Source: JAIBJN01 sp963838795 (GTDB lineage: Bacteria; Actinomycetota; Thermoleophilia; Gaiellales; Gaiellaceae). From it: a stretch of 64,000 bases of DNA. The stretch's first letter is position 1; every line of letters begins with the position of its first letter. Below the pieces are notes generated by a model. The model did no database searches. It was not told the origin of the DNA and saw nothing but the letters and a program-made list of their open reading frames with translations. Positions 55,164 through 62,530 of the stretch are shown piece by piece. The DNA lies in contig CAWISL010000008.1 of NCBI GenBank assembly GCA_963838795.1, positions 1 through 64,000 on the forward strand, read 5' to 3'. Position numbers and translations under genes: made by a program.

Positions 55164-57317
55164 GTGGCGGTCACCTCTCCCGAGCAGTACCTCTCCGACC
55201 TGAACCCGGCGCAGCGCGAGGCGGTTCTCGCCACGGAGGGCCCGGTCCTGGTCGTTGCGGGGGCCGGCTCGGGGAAGACGCGCGTGCTCACGCATCGCAT
55301 CACCCACCTCGTCACCGCGTGCGGAGCGAAGCCGAACGAGATCCTCGCCATCACCTTCACGAACAAGGCGGCAGGGGAGATGAAGCGCCGCCTCGAGGCC
55401 TCGCTCGGCGACGTCGTCCAGCGCATGTGGGTGATGACCTTCCACGCCGCGTGCGGTCGCATCCTCCGCCGCGAGGCGCCCCGGCTCGCCTATAAGTCGA
55501 ACTTCACGATCTACGACCAGGCCGACCAGGTCCGTGTCGTCAAGGCGATCGTCGAGGAAGAGGGCTGGGATCCCAAGCGCTTCGTCCCGCGCGGCATCCA
55601 CGCCCAGATCTCGACGGCCAAGAACCAGCTCGTCGGGCCCGACGAGTACGCGCAGCGAGTCGGCTCCTTCTACGAGCAGACCGTCGCGGCCGTCTACGAC
55701 CGCTACCAGCGCCGGCTGCACGCCTCGAACGCCATGGACTTCGACGACCTGCTCATGCGCACCGTCGAGGTGCTCGAGCACCACCCGGACGCCCGCGACA
55801 AGTGGCAGAAGGCCTTCCGCTACGTGCTCGTGGACGAGTACCAGGACACGAACCACGCGCAGTACCGCCTGCTGCAGCTCCTCGCCGGCGTTCACGGCAA
55901 CGTCTTCGCGGTCGGGGATCCCGACCAGTCGATCTACGCCTTCCGCGGCGCGGACATCCGCAACATCCTCGAGTTCGAGCGCGACTTCGGCGGCGCGCAG
56001 CTGATCGCGCTCGAGCAGAACTACCGCTCGACGAACGCCATCCTCCGCGCCGCCAACTCGCTGATCGCGCACAACCGAGAGCGGAAGCCGAAGAACCTCT
56101 TCAGCGAGCTGGGCGAAGGCGACCCGGTGCGCGCGCTCGAGGTCGAGGACGAGCATGCGGAGGCGCGCTTCGTCGCGTCCGAGATCGCCGGCCTGATCGA
56201 GGAGGGCTACGCCGGCGCCGAGCTCGGGGTCTTCTACCGCACCAACGCGCAGTCGCGGGTGCTCGAGGACGTCCTCGTCCGCCAGGAGATCCCCTACCAG
56301 GTGATCGGCGGCCCTCGCTTCTACGAGCGGGCCGAGATCAAGGACGCCGTCGCGTACCTCCAGGTGATCGACAACCCGTTCGACGGCGTCTCGCTCGCCC
56401 GCATCGCCAACAAGCCGCGCCGCGGCATCGGGGACGCGTCGATCGCGCGTCTCCAGGTCCACGCGGACACCCAGGGGATCTCGCTCTTCGAGTCGCTCGG
56501 CCAGGCCGAGGAGGCGGGCGTGGGCGCCGCGCCGCTCAAGGCCGTCCAGCGCCTGCACGGGCTGCTCCAGTCCCTGATGGCGGGCGCGCTCGAGCTGCCG
56601 GTGCCCGAGCTCCTGGAGAAGGTGCTCGACCAGAGTGGCTACCTGGACGCCCTTCGGGCCGAGCGGACGATCGAGGCGCAGGGCCGCATCGAGAACCTCC
56701 TCGAGCTCGGCGGCGTCGCGCTCGAGTACCAGGCGGCCGCCGAGACGCCGACCCTCTCCGAGTTCCTGCAGCAGATCTCGCTCTTCTCCGACCAGGACGC
56801 GCTCGCCGAGGAAGGCAGCAGGGTCACGCTCATGACCCTGCACAACGCGAAGGGCCTCGAGTTCCGCGCGGTCTTCCTCGTCGGCATGGAGGAGGGCGTC
56901 TTCCCGCATGCGCGCTCGATCGAGGAGCAGGGCATCGAGGAGGAGCGGCGGCTCGCGTACGTCGGGCTGACACGTGCCCAGGAGCGGCTCACGTTGACGC
57001 ATGCCGCCACCCGCTCGCTCTGGGGCTCGCGCGACTACCGCAGCCCGAGCCGCTTCCTCGAGGAGCTCCCTGACGAGATCGAGCGCGAGCGCCTGCGCCC
57101 GACCTCCTGGACGGGCTACAACGCTCCCCGGTCGTCGCAGGCACCCTCGGTCTCGGCGCCGGATCTCTCGACGGGCGACTCCGTTCGCCATTCGACGCTC
57201 GGCGAGGGCGTCGTAGTCCGTATCGAGAGCGATGGCATCGTCACCGTGCGCTTCGCGCAGGACGGCGCCGAGCGACGTCTCATGCTCGACTACGCGCCGC
57301 TGGAGAAGGTCGTGTGA
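55164..57317 (+). CDS. pcrA: ATP-dependent DNA helicase PcrA/UvrD
   Basis: Superfamily 1A 3'-5' helicase in excision repair and replication, 717 residues. Q-motif LNPAQREAVLATEGP, Walker A GAGSGKT (about 35-41), TFTNKAAGEMKRRL, DEYQDTNHAQY (about 225), GDPDQSIYAFRGAD (about 250), TLHNAKGLEF, and ERRLAYVGLTRAQERL. The C-terminal Tudor-like RNA polymerase-binding part ends in VRFAQDGAERRLMLDYAPLE. GTG 55164 is supported by the adjacent -10 element. Confidence 0.96.
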   Translation: MAVTSPEQYLSDLNPAQREAVLATEGPVLVVAGAGSGKTRVLTHRITHLVTACGAKPNEILAITFTNKAAGEMKRRLEASLGDVVQRMWVMTFHAACGRILRREAPRLAYKSNFTIYDQADQVRVVKAIVEEEGWDPKRFVPRGIHAQISTAKNQLVGPDEYAQRVGSFYEQTVAAVYDRYQRRLHASNAMDFDDLLMRTVEVLEHHPDARDKWQKAFRYVLVDEYQDTNHAQYRLLQLLAGVHGNVFAVGDPDQSIYAFRGADIRNILEFERDFGGAQLIALEQNYRSTNAILRAANSLIAHNRERKPKNLFSELGEGDPVRALEVEDEHAEARFVASEIAGLIEEGYAGAELGVFYRTNAQSRVLEDVLVRQEIPYQVIGGPRFYERAEIKDAVAYLQVIDNPFDGVSLARIANKPRRGIGDASIARLQVHADTQGISLFESLGQAEEAGVGAAPLKAVQRLHGLLQSLMAGALELPVPELLEKVLDQSGYLDALRAERTIEAQGRIENLLELGGVALEYQAAAETPTLSEFLQQISLFSDQDALAEEGSRVTLMTLHNAKGLEFRAVFLVGMEEGVFPHARSIEEQGIEEERRLAYVGLTRAQERLTLTHAATRSLWGSRDYRSPSRFLEELPDEIERERLRPTSWTGYNAPRSSQAPSVSAPDLSTGDSVRHSTLGEGVVVRIESDGIVTVRFAQDGAERRLMLDYAPLEKVV

Positions 57318-58517
57318 GCGTGGAGATCCGAACTGCGGCCGGCGAGGAGCTCGCGACCGGCCTGACGCCGATCTCCCACTACTTCGGCCTGCCTGCGGGG
57401 CCCGGGGAGGATTTCGTGGCCCGGATCCCCGTGCCCGAGGGGCGGCTGCACGTCGCGCAGGACGGCGAGGAGATCGTCGGCGGCGCCGGAGTGTTTCCGC
57501 TCGACCTGACCGTTCCGGGTGGCCCCGTCCGGACGGCGGGCGTGACCGTCGTCGGCGTCCTGCCGACGCACCGGCGCCGTGGGATCCTGCGGGAGCTCAT
57601 GCGCGCCCAGCTCGAGGACGTCCATGCCCGCGGTGAGCCGCTGGCGGCGTTGTGGGCGTCGGAGGGCGCGATCTACGGGCGGTTCGGCTACGGCCTCGCC
57701 TCGCTCTGCGGCGACATGGAGATCCTGCGGGCGGACGCGGCCTTCGCGCGCCCGGTTGAATGGCAGGGAGCGGTCAGGCTCGTCGGCCGCGACGAGGCCC
57801 TGGAGCTCTTCCCGCCTGTCTTCGACCGCGTTCAGGCTGGGACGCCGGGCATGTTCGCCCGGGGCCGTGACTGGTGGGACAAGCGCGTCCTCAGCGACTC
57901 CGAATGGCGCCGCGCCGGCGGGGGCGAGCTCGCGTTCGCGGCGCTCGAGCGCGACGGGCAGCCGGAGGCGTACGCGCTCTACCGGCTGAACTTCTCCTAC
58001 ACGGACGGGGTTCCGACCGGGAAGACCGTTGTGATCGAGGCCATGGGCGTCGATCCGGCGGCCACCGCCGCGGTCTGGCGCTACCTTCTGGACATCGACT
58101 GGATGGTCACGATCGAGGCCGGTCTCCTGCCGCTCGACCACCCGCTCTTTCTGCTGCTCCTCGACCCGAACCGGATGAAGTTCCGGGTAGGCGACGGCCT
58201 CTGGGTGCGGCCCGTGGACGTAGGCGCCTCGCTGGCAGCGCGCGGGTACGCGACCGAGGGGGAATTGGTCTTCGAGGTGAGCGACGAGTTCTGTCCCTGG
58301 AACGAAGGACGCTTCGCGCTGGATGGCTCGAGAACCTCGGTCGAGCCGGATCTGCGCCTCTCCGTGGACGCGCTCGGCTCCGTCTACCTGGGGGGCTTCA
58401 CCTTCGCCGACCTCGTCCGGGCGGGCCGATTGGAGGAGGCGAAGGAGGGCGCCGTCGCCCGCGCCGACGCGCATCTTTCGCACCGATCGAAAGCCCTGGT
58501 GCCCCGAGATTTTCTAA
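57314..58517 (+). CDS. Eis-like GNAT acetyltransferase (frameshift at C-terminus)
   Basis: About 400 residues of the Eis type: two GNAT folds (VTVVGVLPTHRRRGILRELM, AIYGRFGYGLAS) and an SCP2-like C-terminal domain. Eis enzymes acetylate amines, including aminoglycosides, and use the C-terminal carboxylate as base. As read, the frame misses its end and runs to 58597 in unrelated sequence; one extra base near 58470 hides the family ending FRTDRKPWCPEIF, which stops at TAA 58515-58517. That intact ending in the adjacent frame points to a sequence error. GTG start overlaps the pcrA stop. Confidence 0.87.
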
Positions 58518-58518
58518 A

Positions 58519-58682
58519 GAACCCGTGCCGAAACGAAGCCCTGAGCCGTCGGGCCGCGCTGGACGGCGCGATGCCGTGTCCTCGGTTGCGCCCGTAGCCT
58601 CCAGCTACGAGCGCGCCCTGCGTCCTTGCCTCGCACTCGCCCAGCGCACCCCGGCGGCGAGACGTCATTTCGGCACGGGTTC
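58519..58682 (-). ncRNA. Rod-shaped structured element, copy 2
   Basis: A 164-bp intergenic element closed by a perfect 15-bp inverted repeat (GAACCCGTGCCGAAA and complement). On the minus strand it carries the loop sequences of copy 1: GGGTGCG (58645-58651), GAGGCAAGGACGCA (58619-58632) and CCAGCGCGGCC (58552-58562). The apical stem is again GCGCTC ... GGAG ... GGGCGC, but the inner pairs are GTAGC/GCTAC instead of ATACCT/AGGTAT. The next stem pairs TGGGCG with CGTCCA and GTGCGA with TCGCGC. Changed stems with kept loops argue for RNA structure. It begins two bases after the eis-like stop. Confidence 0.6.
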
Positions 58683-58708
58683 CTACGTTTCTGCTAGCGT
58701 TCCGCGTC

Positions 58709-59209
58709 GTGTTTCGAGTGAAGGCCCTGCTCCTGGGCCTTTTTTGTTGCTCCGTCCTCGCATCGCCCGCGCAGGCCGGCTATGAGGAAGCTCCCGCCGA
58801 CTCCCATCGGGAGGCGCGCTGGCTCGTCCCCATGGACGGCCCGCTCGGGTCTCCCTTCGGCCCCCGCTGGGGCGGGACGCATGACGGCATCGACATCGAG
58901 GGGTGGTACGAGACCCGAGTCCGCGCCACCCAGACCGGTCGCGTGACCCACGTCGGCTGGCTGGGGGACTACTCCGGCTACGGTCTCGTCGTGAAGATTC
59001 GACACGAGGGCGGGATCGTGACGATGTACGCGCACCTCGCCCGGGCCTTCGTCGAGCGGGGGGAGATCGTCACCGCGCGGCAGATCATCGGCCGGGCCGG
59101 GTGCACCGGCTCGTGCACGGGCACGCACCTCCACTTCCAGGCGTGGCGTCACGGGAAGCTGATCGACCCGCTCGAGCTCCTCGGCCGGCGGGCGTTCGCC
59201 GGAAACTGA
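58709..59209 (+). CDS. Secreted M23 family metallopeptidase
   Basis: A 166-residue exported peptidoglycan endopeptidase. Signal peptide ends SPAQAG; the catalytic domain has GSPFGPRWGGTHDGIDIEGW (zinc ligands His and Asp), TMYAHLARAFV and GTHLHFQAWR (HxH). Only the compact LytM domain is present. GTG at 58709 is eight bases after TAGCGT. A terminator-like hairpin lies inside the signal-peptide codons. The next gene starts in its stop (TGATG). Confidence 0.92.
   Translation: MFRVKALLLGLFCCSVLASPAQAGYEEAPADSHREARWLVPMDGPLGSPFGPRWGGTHDGIDIEGWYETRVRATQTGRVTHVGWLGDYSGYGLVVKIRHEGGIVTMYAHLARAFVERGEIVTARQIIGRAGCTGSCTGTHLHFQAWRHGKLIDPLELLGRRAFAGN
58721..58745 (+). terminator. Terminator-like hairpin inside the M23 signal peptide region
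   Basis: AAGGCCC (58721-58727) and GGGCCTT (58735-58741) form a 7-bp stem followed by six T. It has the form of an intrinsic terminator but lies 12 bases into the gene. It could attenuate transcription or stop readthrough; it may also be a by-product of Lys-Ala-Leu-Leu codons. Confidence 0.45.
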
Positions 59210-59739
59210 TGCGGATCGTCTACTACGCCGCCGCGAGCCTCGACGGCCGCATCGCCGGTCCCGAGCACGACCTGGCCTTCCTGCAGACGCTTGCCGGCGG
59301 CGTCGGTGCCTACGGCTACGACGAGTTCCTCGCCGAGATCGACGGGCTGGTCATGGGCGCGGGAACCTACGAGTTCATGACGGGTCACACGTGGCCGTAC
59401 GGCGACCTGCCCACCTGGCTCGTCACGCACCGCGACGACCTGCCTGACATCGAGGGGGCCAATCTGCGCCGCTTCTCAGGGGACGTGCGCGAGCTCGTGG
59501 GCGAGCTCGAGGACGCGGGCCTCGAGCGCGTGTGGCTGGTCGGAGGCGGCAACCTCGCCGCGCAGCTTCTGGAGGCCGACCGCGTCGACGATGTGATCTT
59601 GACGCTCGCACCGACCTTTGTCGGACGTGGCCCGGCGCTGGCCGACGGCGAGCTCCCCCTGCGCCGCTTCCGCCTGGTGTCCGTCCGGCGCCCCGAGGGA
59701 ACGGACGGCGTGACGCTCATGTACGAGCGCCGCGACTGA
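59209..59739 (+). CDS. Dihydrofolate reductase-like / RibD C-terminal domain protein
   Basis: A 176-residue reductase-fold protein: YYAAASLDGRIAGPEHDLAF at the start, GLVMGAGTYEFMTG, VWLVGGGNLAAQLLEADRVD and LTLAPTFVGRGPALA. This is the YyaP/YwjB-like family with an NADPH fold; substrate unknown. ATG overlaps the M23 stop. Confidence 0.87.
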   Translation: MRIVYYAAASLDGRIAGPEHDLAFLQTLAGGVGAYGYDEFLAEIDGLVMGAGTYEFMTGHTWPYGDLPTWLVTHRDDLPDIEGANLRRFSGDVRELVGELEDAGLERVWLVGGGNLAAQLLEADRVDDVILTLAPTFVGRGPALADGELPLRRFRLVSVRRPEGTDGVTLMYERRD

Positions 59740-59763
59740 GCTGACCCTTCGCGAACCTGCGGG

Positions 59764-59769
59764 TACAAT
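59764..59769 (+). promoter_or_regulatory. -10 element of tRNA-Val
   Basis: TACAAT lies nine bases before the first base of the tRNA. Confidence 0.55.
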
Positions 59770-59778
59770 GCCCGGCGA

Positions 59779-59851
59779 GGGCGGTTAGCTCAGTTGGGAG
59801 AGCACCAGCTCGACAAGCTGGGGGTCACTGGTTCGAGCCCAGTACCGCCCA
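59779..59851 (+). tRNA. tRNA-Val (GAC), with C at position 33
   Basis: All four arms fold: acceptor GGGCGGT/ACCGCCC, D arm GCTC/GAGC, anticodon stem CCAGC/GCTGG, T arm ACTGG/CCAGT with loop TTCGAGC. The anticodon loop reads TCGACAA, so anticodon GAC, but position 33 is C where U is nearly universal. The 3' half is duplicated at 62260-62303 and forms one end of an integrated element. The bases after the discriminator are CC then T, so CCA is not fully encoded here. Confidence 0.92.
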
Positions 59852-59853
59852 CC
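59810..59853. repeat. Left attachment repeat (attL) in tRNA-Val
   Basis: 44 bp identical to 62260-62303, running from the anticodon loop to just past the tRNA 3' end, the classical target of tyrosine integrases. Confidence 0.85.
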
Positions 59854-59858
59854 TAAGG

Positions 59859-59887
59859 AAAGCCCCGCAAACCGGGGCTTTTTCTTT
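59859..59887 (+). terminator. Intrinsic terminator after tRNA-Val
   Basis: AAGCCCCG/CGGGGCTT, 5-nt loop, followed by TTTCTTT. It lies on the element side of attL and so was probably brought by the element. Confidence 0.8.
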
Positions 59888-59923
59888 GCCCGACGTCCGG
59901 GGCTCTGGACTCCGCGAATCCGG

Positions 59924-59944
59924 TTTGGCTGGTCTTTGGCTGGT
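59924..59944 (+). repeat. Putative integrase arm sites, left pair
   Basis: Two copies of TTTGGCTGGT (59924-59933 and 59935-59944) separated by one base, just inside the element. The same decamer occurs twice next to the right end. Confidence 0.6.
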
Positions 59945-59971
59945 TCTGAGCCGAGGTCTAGGATCGGCCTC

Positions 59972-60322
59972 GTGGCCGAGAGCTACTACTCGGCGCGATC
60001 CCGCCGCGACCCTGACTGGCACGCGGCCCAGCTTGCCGGAGCCGCCAAGCGTGAAGCCCGGCGCCGCGAGCTCGACCCCGATGGCCTCCGGGCTGCCCGT
60101 CGCCTGGCGACCCGCCGCTACCGGGAGAAGCAAGCGGCGAGCGGGTTCACCTTCCACGAGCTCTGGCAGCGGGTCGGCGGCGAGCGGGCGACCCCCGTGA
60201 CGATCCTCAACGAAGAGGTCCGGCGTGGCCGGATCGACTACCGCTCGACGAGCCGCCGCTACTCGATGAACGGTGCCCTACCCGACGACGTGCGGCGCGC
60301 GCTCCGCGACCTCGAGCTCTGA
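59972..60322 (+). CDS. Hypothetical protein of the integrated element
   Basis: A 116-residue, very basic protein (ARSRRDPDWHAAQLAGAAKR, ARRLATRRYREKQAASGFTF) with a possible winged-helix C-terminal part (FHELWQRVGGERATPVTILN, EEVRRGRIDYRS). DNA binding, for example as excisionase or regulator, is plausible but not shown. GTG start seven bases after TAGGAT, a leaderless arrangement like that of chromosomal genes. Confidence 0.55.
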   Translation: MAESYYSARSRRDPDWHAAQLAGAAKREARRRELDPDGLRAARRLATRRYREKQAASGFTFHELWQRVGGERATPVTILNEEVRRGRIDYRSTSRRYSMNGALPDDVRRALRDLEL

Positions 60323-60429
60323 GCTAGTCGCCGGCGTCCGAGGTGAAAAGGAGGCGCTCCCCAGCCAGTTCGGCCCGCTCCTGCTCGTACCAAGGCGGTG
60401 TCCGCTTGTGTGCCCTCGCGAATGCGCGC

Positions 60430-61548
60430 ATGATCGCCAGACTCGTGAATATGCTTCGCCGCCGGAGAGCGAGGGATCTCGTGCTCGTGGCTGCTGTGGT
60501 CGCGCTCGGCGGGGCCGCGCTCGCGGACGTGCTTCGCGACCGGACGGCCGAGGATGCGCGGGACGGTCGGGCGGCGACTGCCGCGACGACGGATGAGCGC
60601 GAGGCGTTGGCGACGACGGCCGAGGAGCCGCAGGATGGTCAAACGCCGACCGCTGCGACGACGGACGAGGTCGAGCCGTCGGTGCCCAGGCTGCCGGGCG
60701 GGGCCGCGTCGGGTCTCCTCGCCTTCACCGCCCCCGGCGCCTGCGAGCTTCGGGCCATCGACCTCGGCTCACGCCGAATGCTCGAGCTCCCTCGGCTGGA
60801 AACGAATTGCGCGCTTTACGCCCCGCGCGTCGGAAGCCGCGTCGCGTACCGCACGCTCGACGATGAGGGCAGTGCGTACAAGCGCTTCAGCGTTCTCGAC
60901 CTAGAGAACCCGCGGGCGAGCTTCGGAGAGTACGAGGGAGTCTTTCCGATCGCCTGGGGCCCAGACGGCGCGGCGCTCGCCTGGTGCGACACCCCGCGGT
61001 CCGGGTTCGAGCTCTCGCGCGGACAGCGACCGAAGCGTCTTGACCACTGCCCGCGAGCGTATGACCCGCAGGGCGTGACGGCGTCTGTGAACGACCGCCA
61101 GCAGATCGTGATCGACGGGCGCCCGCCGCTGAGAGCCCGCGGACCTGTCTGGGAGCTCGCGTGGGGCGTCGACGGCTCACTCGCCGTCATCGTGGAGGGA
61201 GGGCGAGTCGACCGCTACGAGGGCGGACGCCTGGTCGGCGCGGCGAGCGTGCCGACGATCACGCCCGACCGCACCCTCACGTACTTGGCCGACCATGTGG
61301 CTGACCTTGCGCCCGACAACTGCGCGGCCCTCTCGGTCAGCGGCGACGTTGTCCGGCTGATCGACCTCGGCTGCTTCCAGGGCCGGGCCCCGCGGACGTT
61401 CCAAGGCGTGTACGCGGACTGGTCGCCGAACGGCAAGTGGATCGCCGTCGCGGAGCCCGACGCGGTTGTCTTCCACCGTGTCGTCGGCGGCGAGGCGTCG
61501 GTGCGCTGGAACGTGGTCGCGGGGCAGCTCGCCTGGCTCAGCGGTTGA
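60430..61548 (+). CDS. Membrane-anchored propeller-like protein, copy B (element cargo)
   Basis: A 372-residue protein with an N-terminal anchor (LVLVAAVVALGGAALADVL), a Thr/Glu/Ala linker containing repeated TAATTDE-type segments, and an extracytoplasmic domain with blades ending in DWSPNGKWIAVAEPD and IAWGPDGAALAWCDT. It is collinear with copy A at 6308-7321. Function unknown. ATG 60430 is chosen because it places the anchor as in copy A. Its stop is followed at once by the broken integrase frame. Confidence 0.72.
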   Translation: MIARLVNMLRRRRARDLVLVAAVVALGGAALADVLRDRTAEDARDGRAATAATTDEREALATTAEEPQDGQTPTAATTDEVEPSVPRLPGGAASGLLAFTAPGACELRAIDLGSRRMLELPRLETNCALYAPRVGSRVAYRTLDDEGSAYKRFSVLDLENPRASFGEYEGVFPIAWGPDGAALAWCDTPRSGFELSRGQRPKRLDHCPRAYDPQGVTASVNDRQQIVIDGRPPLRARGPVWELAWGVDGSLAVIVEGGRVDRYEGGRLVGAASVPTITPDRTLTYLADHVADLAPDNCAALSVSGDVVRLIDLGCFQGRAPRTFQGVYADWSPNGKWIAVAEPDAVVFHRVVGGEASVRWNVVAGQLAWLSG

Positions 61549-62130
61549 CGGCGGGCACCCCTCCCCTACCCCGAGGCGCGTAACCCGGCCGTCTGCGCCT
61601 ACGCGGGCCTGCGAGCCTCCGAAGCGCTCGGCCTGCGCTGGCAGGACGTCGATCTCGAAGCTGGGCTCGTCACGGTCGCCCGCCAGCTAGACGACGACGG
61701 CACGCTCCGCGAGGACGTGAAGACGGCGAGCTCGCGGGCGACGGTCCCGCTCCTGCCCGTCCTCGTGCGCGAGCTCCGCGCCCACCGCTTGCGCCGGGCC
61801 GAGCACGACCTGCGTCTCGTCCACCGCTCGGCGTTCGTCTTCCAGACGGCGCGAGGCAACCCCCAGTCGCGGCGAAACGCCCTCCGCGCCCTGCACACGG
61901 CGGGGGACGCGGCCGGGCTCAACCGCGAGGGGGAGGAGAAGGTCGGTCTGCACGACCTTCGCCACTCCCTCGTTGCCCTCGCGCTCGCCTCGGGGCTCTC
62001 ACTCGCCGAGGCCGCTGTCCTCGCCCGCCATGCGAACGCGAGAGTCACCGGCCAGGTCTACGCCGGGTTGAGCGAGAGCGGCCGGGCAGGGATCGCCGAC
62101 AAGCTCCTCGACGCCGGGATCGGCGGCTGA
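61549..62130 (+). pseudogene. Tyrosine integrase, 5'-truncated
   Basis: No start codon in a sensible place; coding sequence begins abruptly with PYPEARNPAVCAYAGLRASE after the cargo gene stop. The catalytic domain is nearly complete: GLRASEALGLRW (first Arg), HDLRHSLVALALASG (HxLR), and ARHANARVTGQVYAGL with the nucleophilic Tyr. The N-terminal arm-binding and core-binding domains are missing. It lies next to the right attachment repeat, as expected for the integrase of this element. Confidence 0.85.
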
Positions 62131-62133
62131 ATC

Positions 62134-62152
62134 CTTGGCTGGTTTGGCTGGT
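62134..62152 (+). repeat. Putative integrase arm sites, right pair
   Basis: CTTGGCTGGT (62134-62143) and TTTGGCTGGT (62143-62152), directly after the integrase stop. With the left pair they make four sites of one decamer. Confidence 0.6.
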
Positions 62153-62197
62153 TTCGCCGTCCCTTCGGGGATACCCGAGGAACATGGCCGATCCCGG

Positions 62198-62220
62198 AAA
62201 GCCCCGATCCATCGGGGTTT
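62198..62220 (+). terminator. Hairpin after the integrase
   Basis: CCCCGAT (62202-62208) pairs with ATCGGGG (62211-62217), followed by TTT; a weak intrinsic terminator form. Confidence 0.5.
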
Positions 62221-62259
62221 GCGAGCCAGGAGTGTCCCCGAGGTAACGGCCGGTCTGAT

Positions 62260-62303
62260 TCGACAAGCTGGGGGTCACTGGTTCGAGCCCAGTACCGCCC
62301 ACC
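62260..62303. repeat. Right attachment repeat (attR), displaced tRNA-Val 3' half
   Basis: 44 bp identical to the tRNA-Val 3' half. Unlike attL it is followed by A, so the full CCA is present. This is the fragment displaced by integration, not a second tRNA. Confidence 0.85.
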
Positions 62304-62307
62304 ATAG

Positions 62308-62331
62308 AAACCCCCGCACAGACGGGGGTTT
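62308..62331 (+). terminator. Original tRNA-Val terminator
   Basis: AAACCCCCG/CGGGGGTTT with a 6-nt loop right after attR. In the uninterrupted chromosome this would follow tRNA-Val. Confidence 0.7.
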
Positions 62332-62530
62332 CGCTTTCTCGGCAGACAACAATGTCGAGGCCGGGCGAAGCCGTCGACACCTCCACCGGCCACATCGGCT
62401 TCCACTGCCTCGTCAGGCCGTAGGCGCCTCGGCGAGGATCTCAGACGAGGGCGCGGGCGGGCGTGGCCGCAACCTGATGAGCGATATGATGACCACCAGT
62501 CACGGAGCGCGAGGACCGGAGCGGCGCGCG

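Larger units (their letters stand above)
59810..62303. mobile_element. Small integrated element in tRNA-Val
   Basis: About 2.45 kb between two perfect 44-bp repeats. Contents in order: terminator, two TTTGGCTGGT sites, a hypothetical gene, a propeller-like cargo gene paralogous to 6308-7321, a 5'-truncated tyrosine integrase, two more arm-like sites, a hairpin, and the right repeat. No replication, conjugation or phage structural genes, so it is a remnant or a satellite that depends on others. Confidence 0.82.

Noticed and set aside
62260..62303. Second tRNA-Val
   Set aside because: Only the 3' half from the anticodon loop onward is present, without acceptor 5' strand or D arm; it is the displaced attachment repeat.
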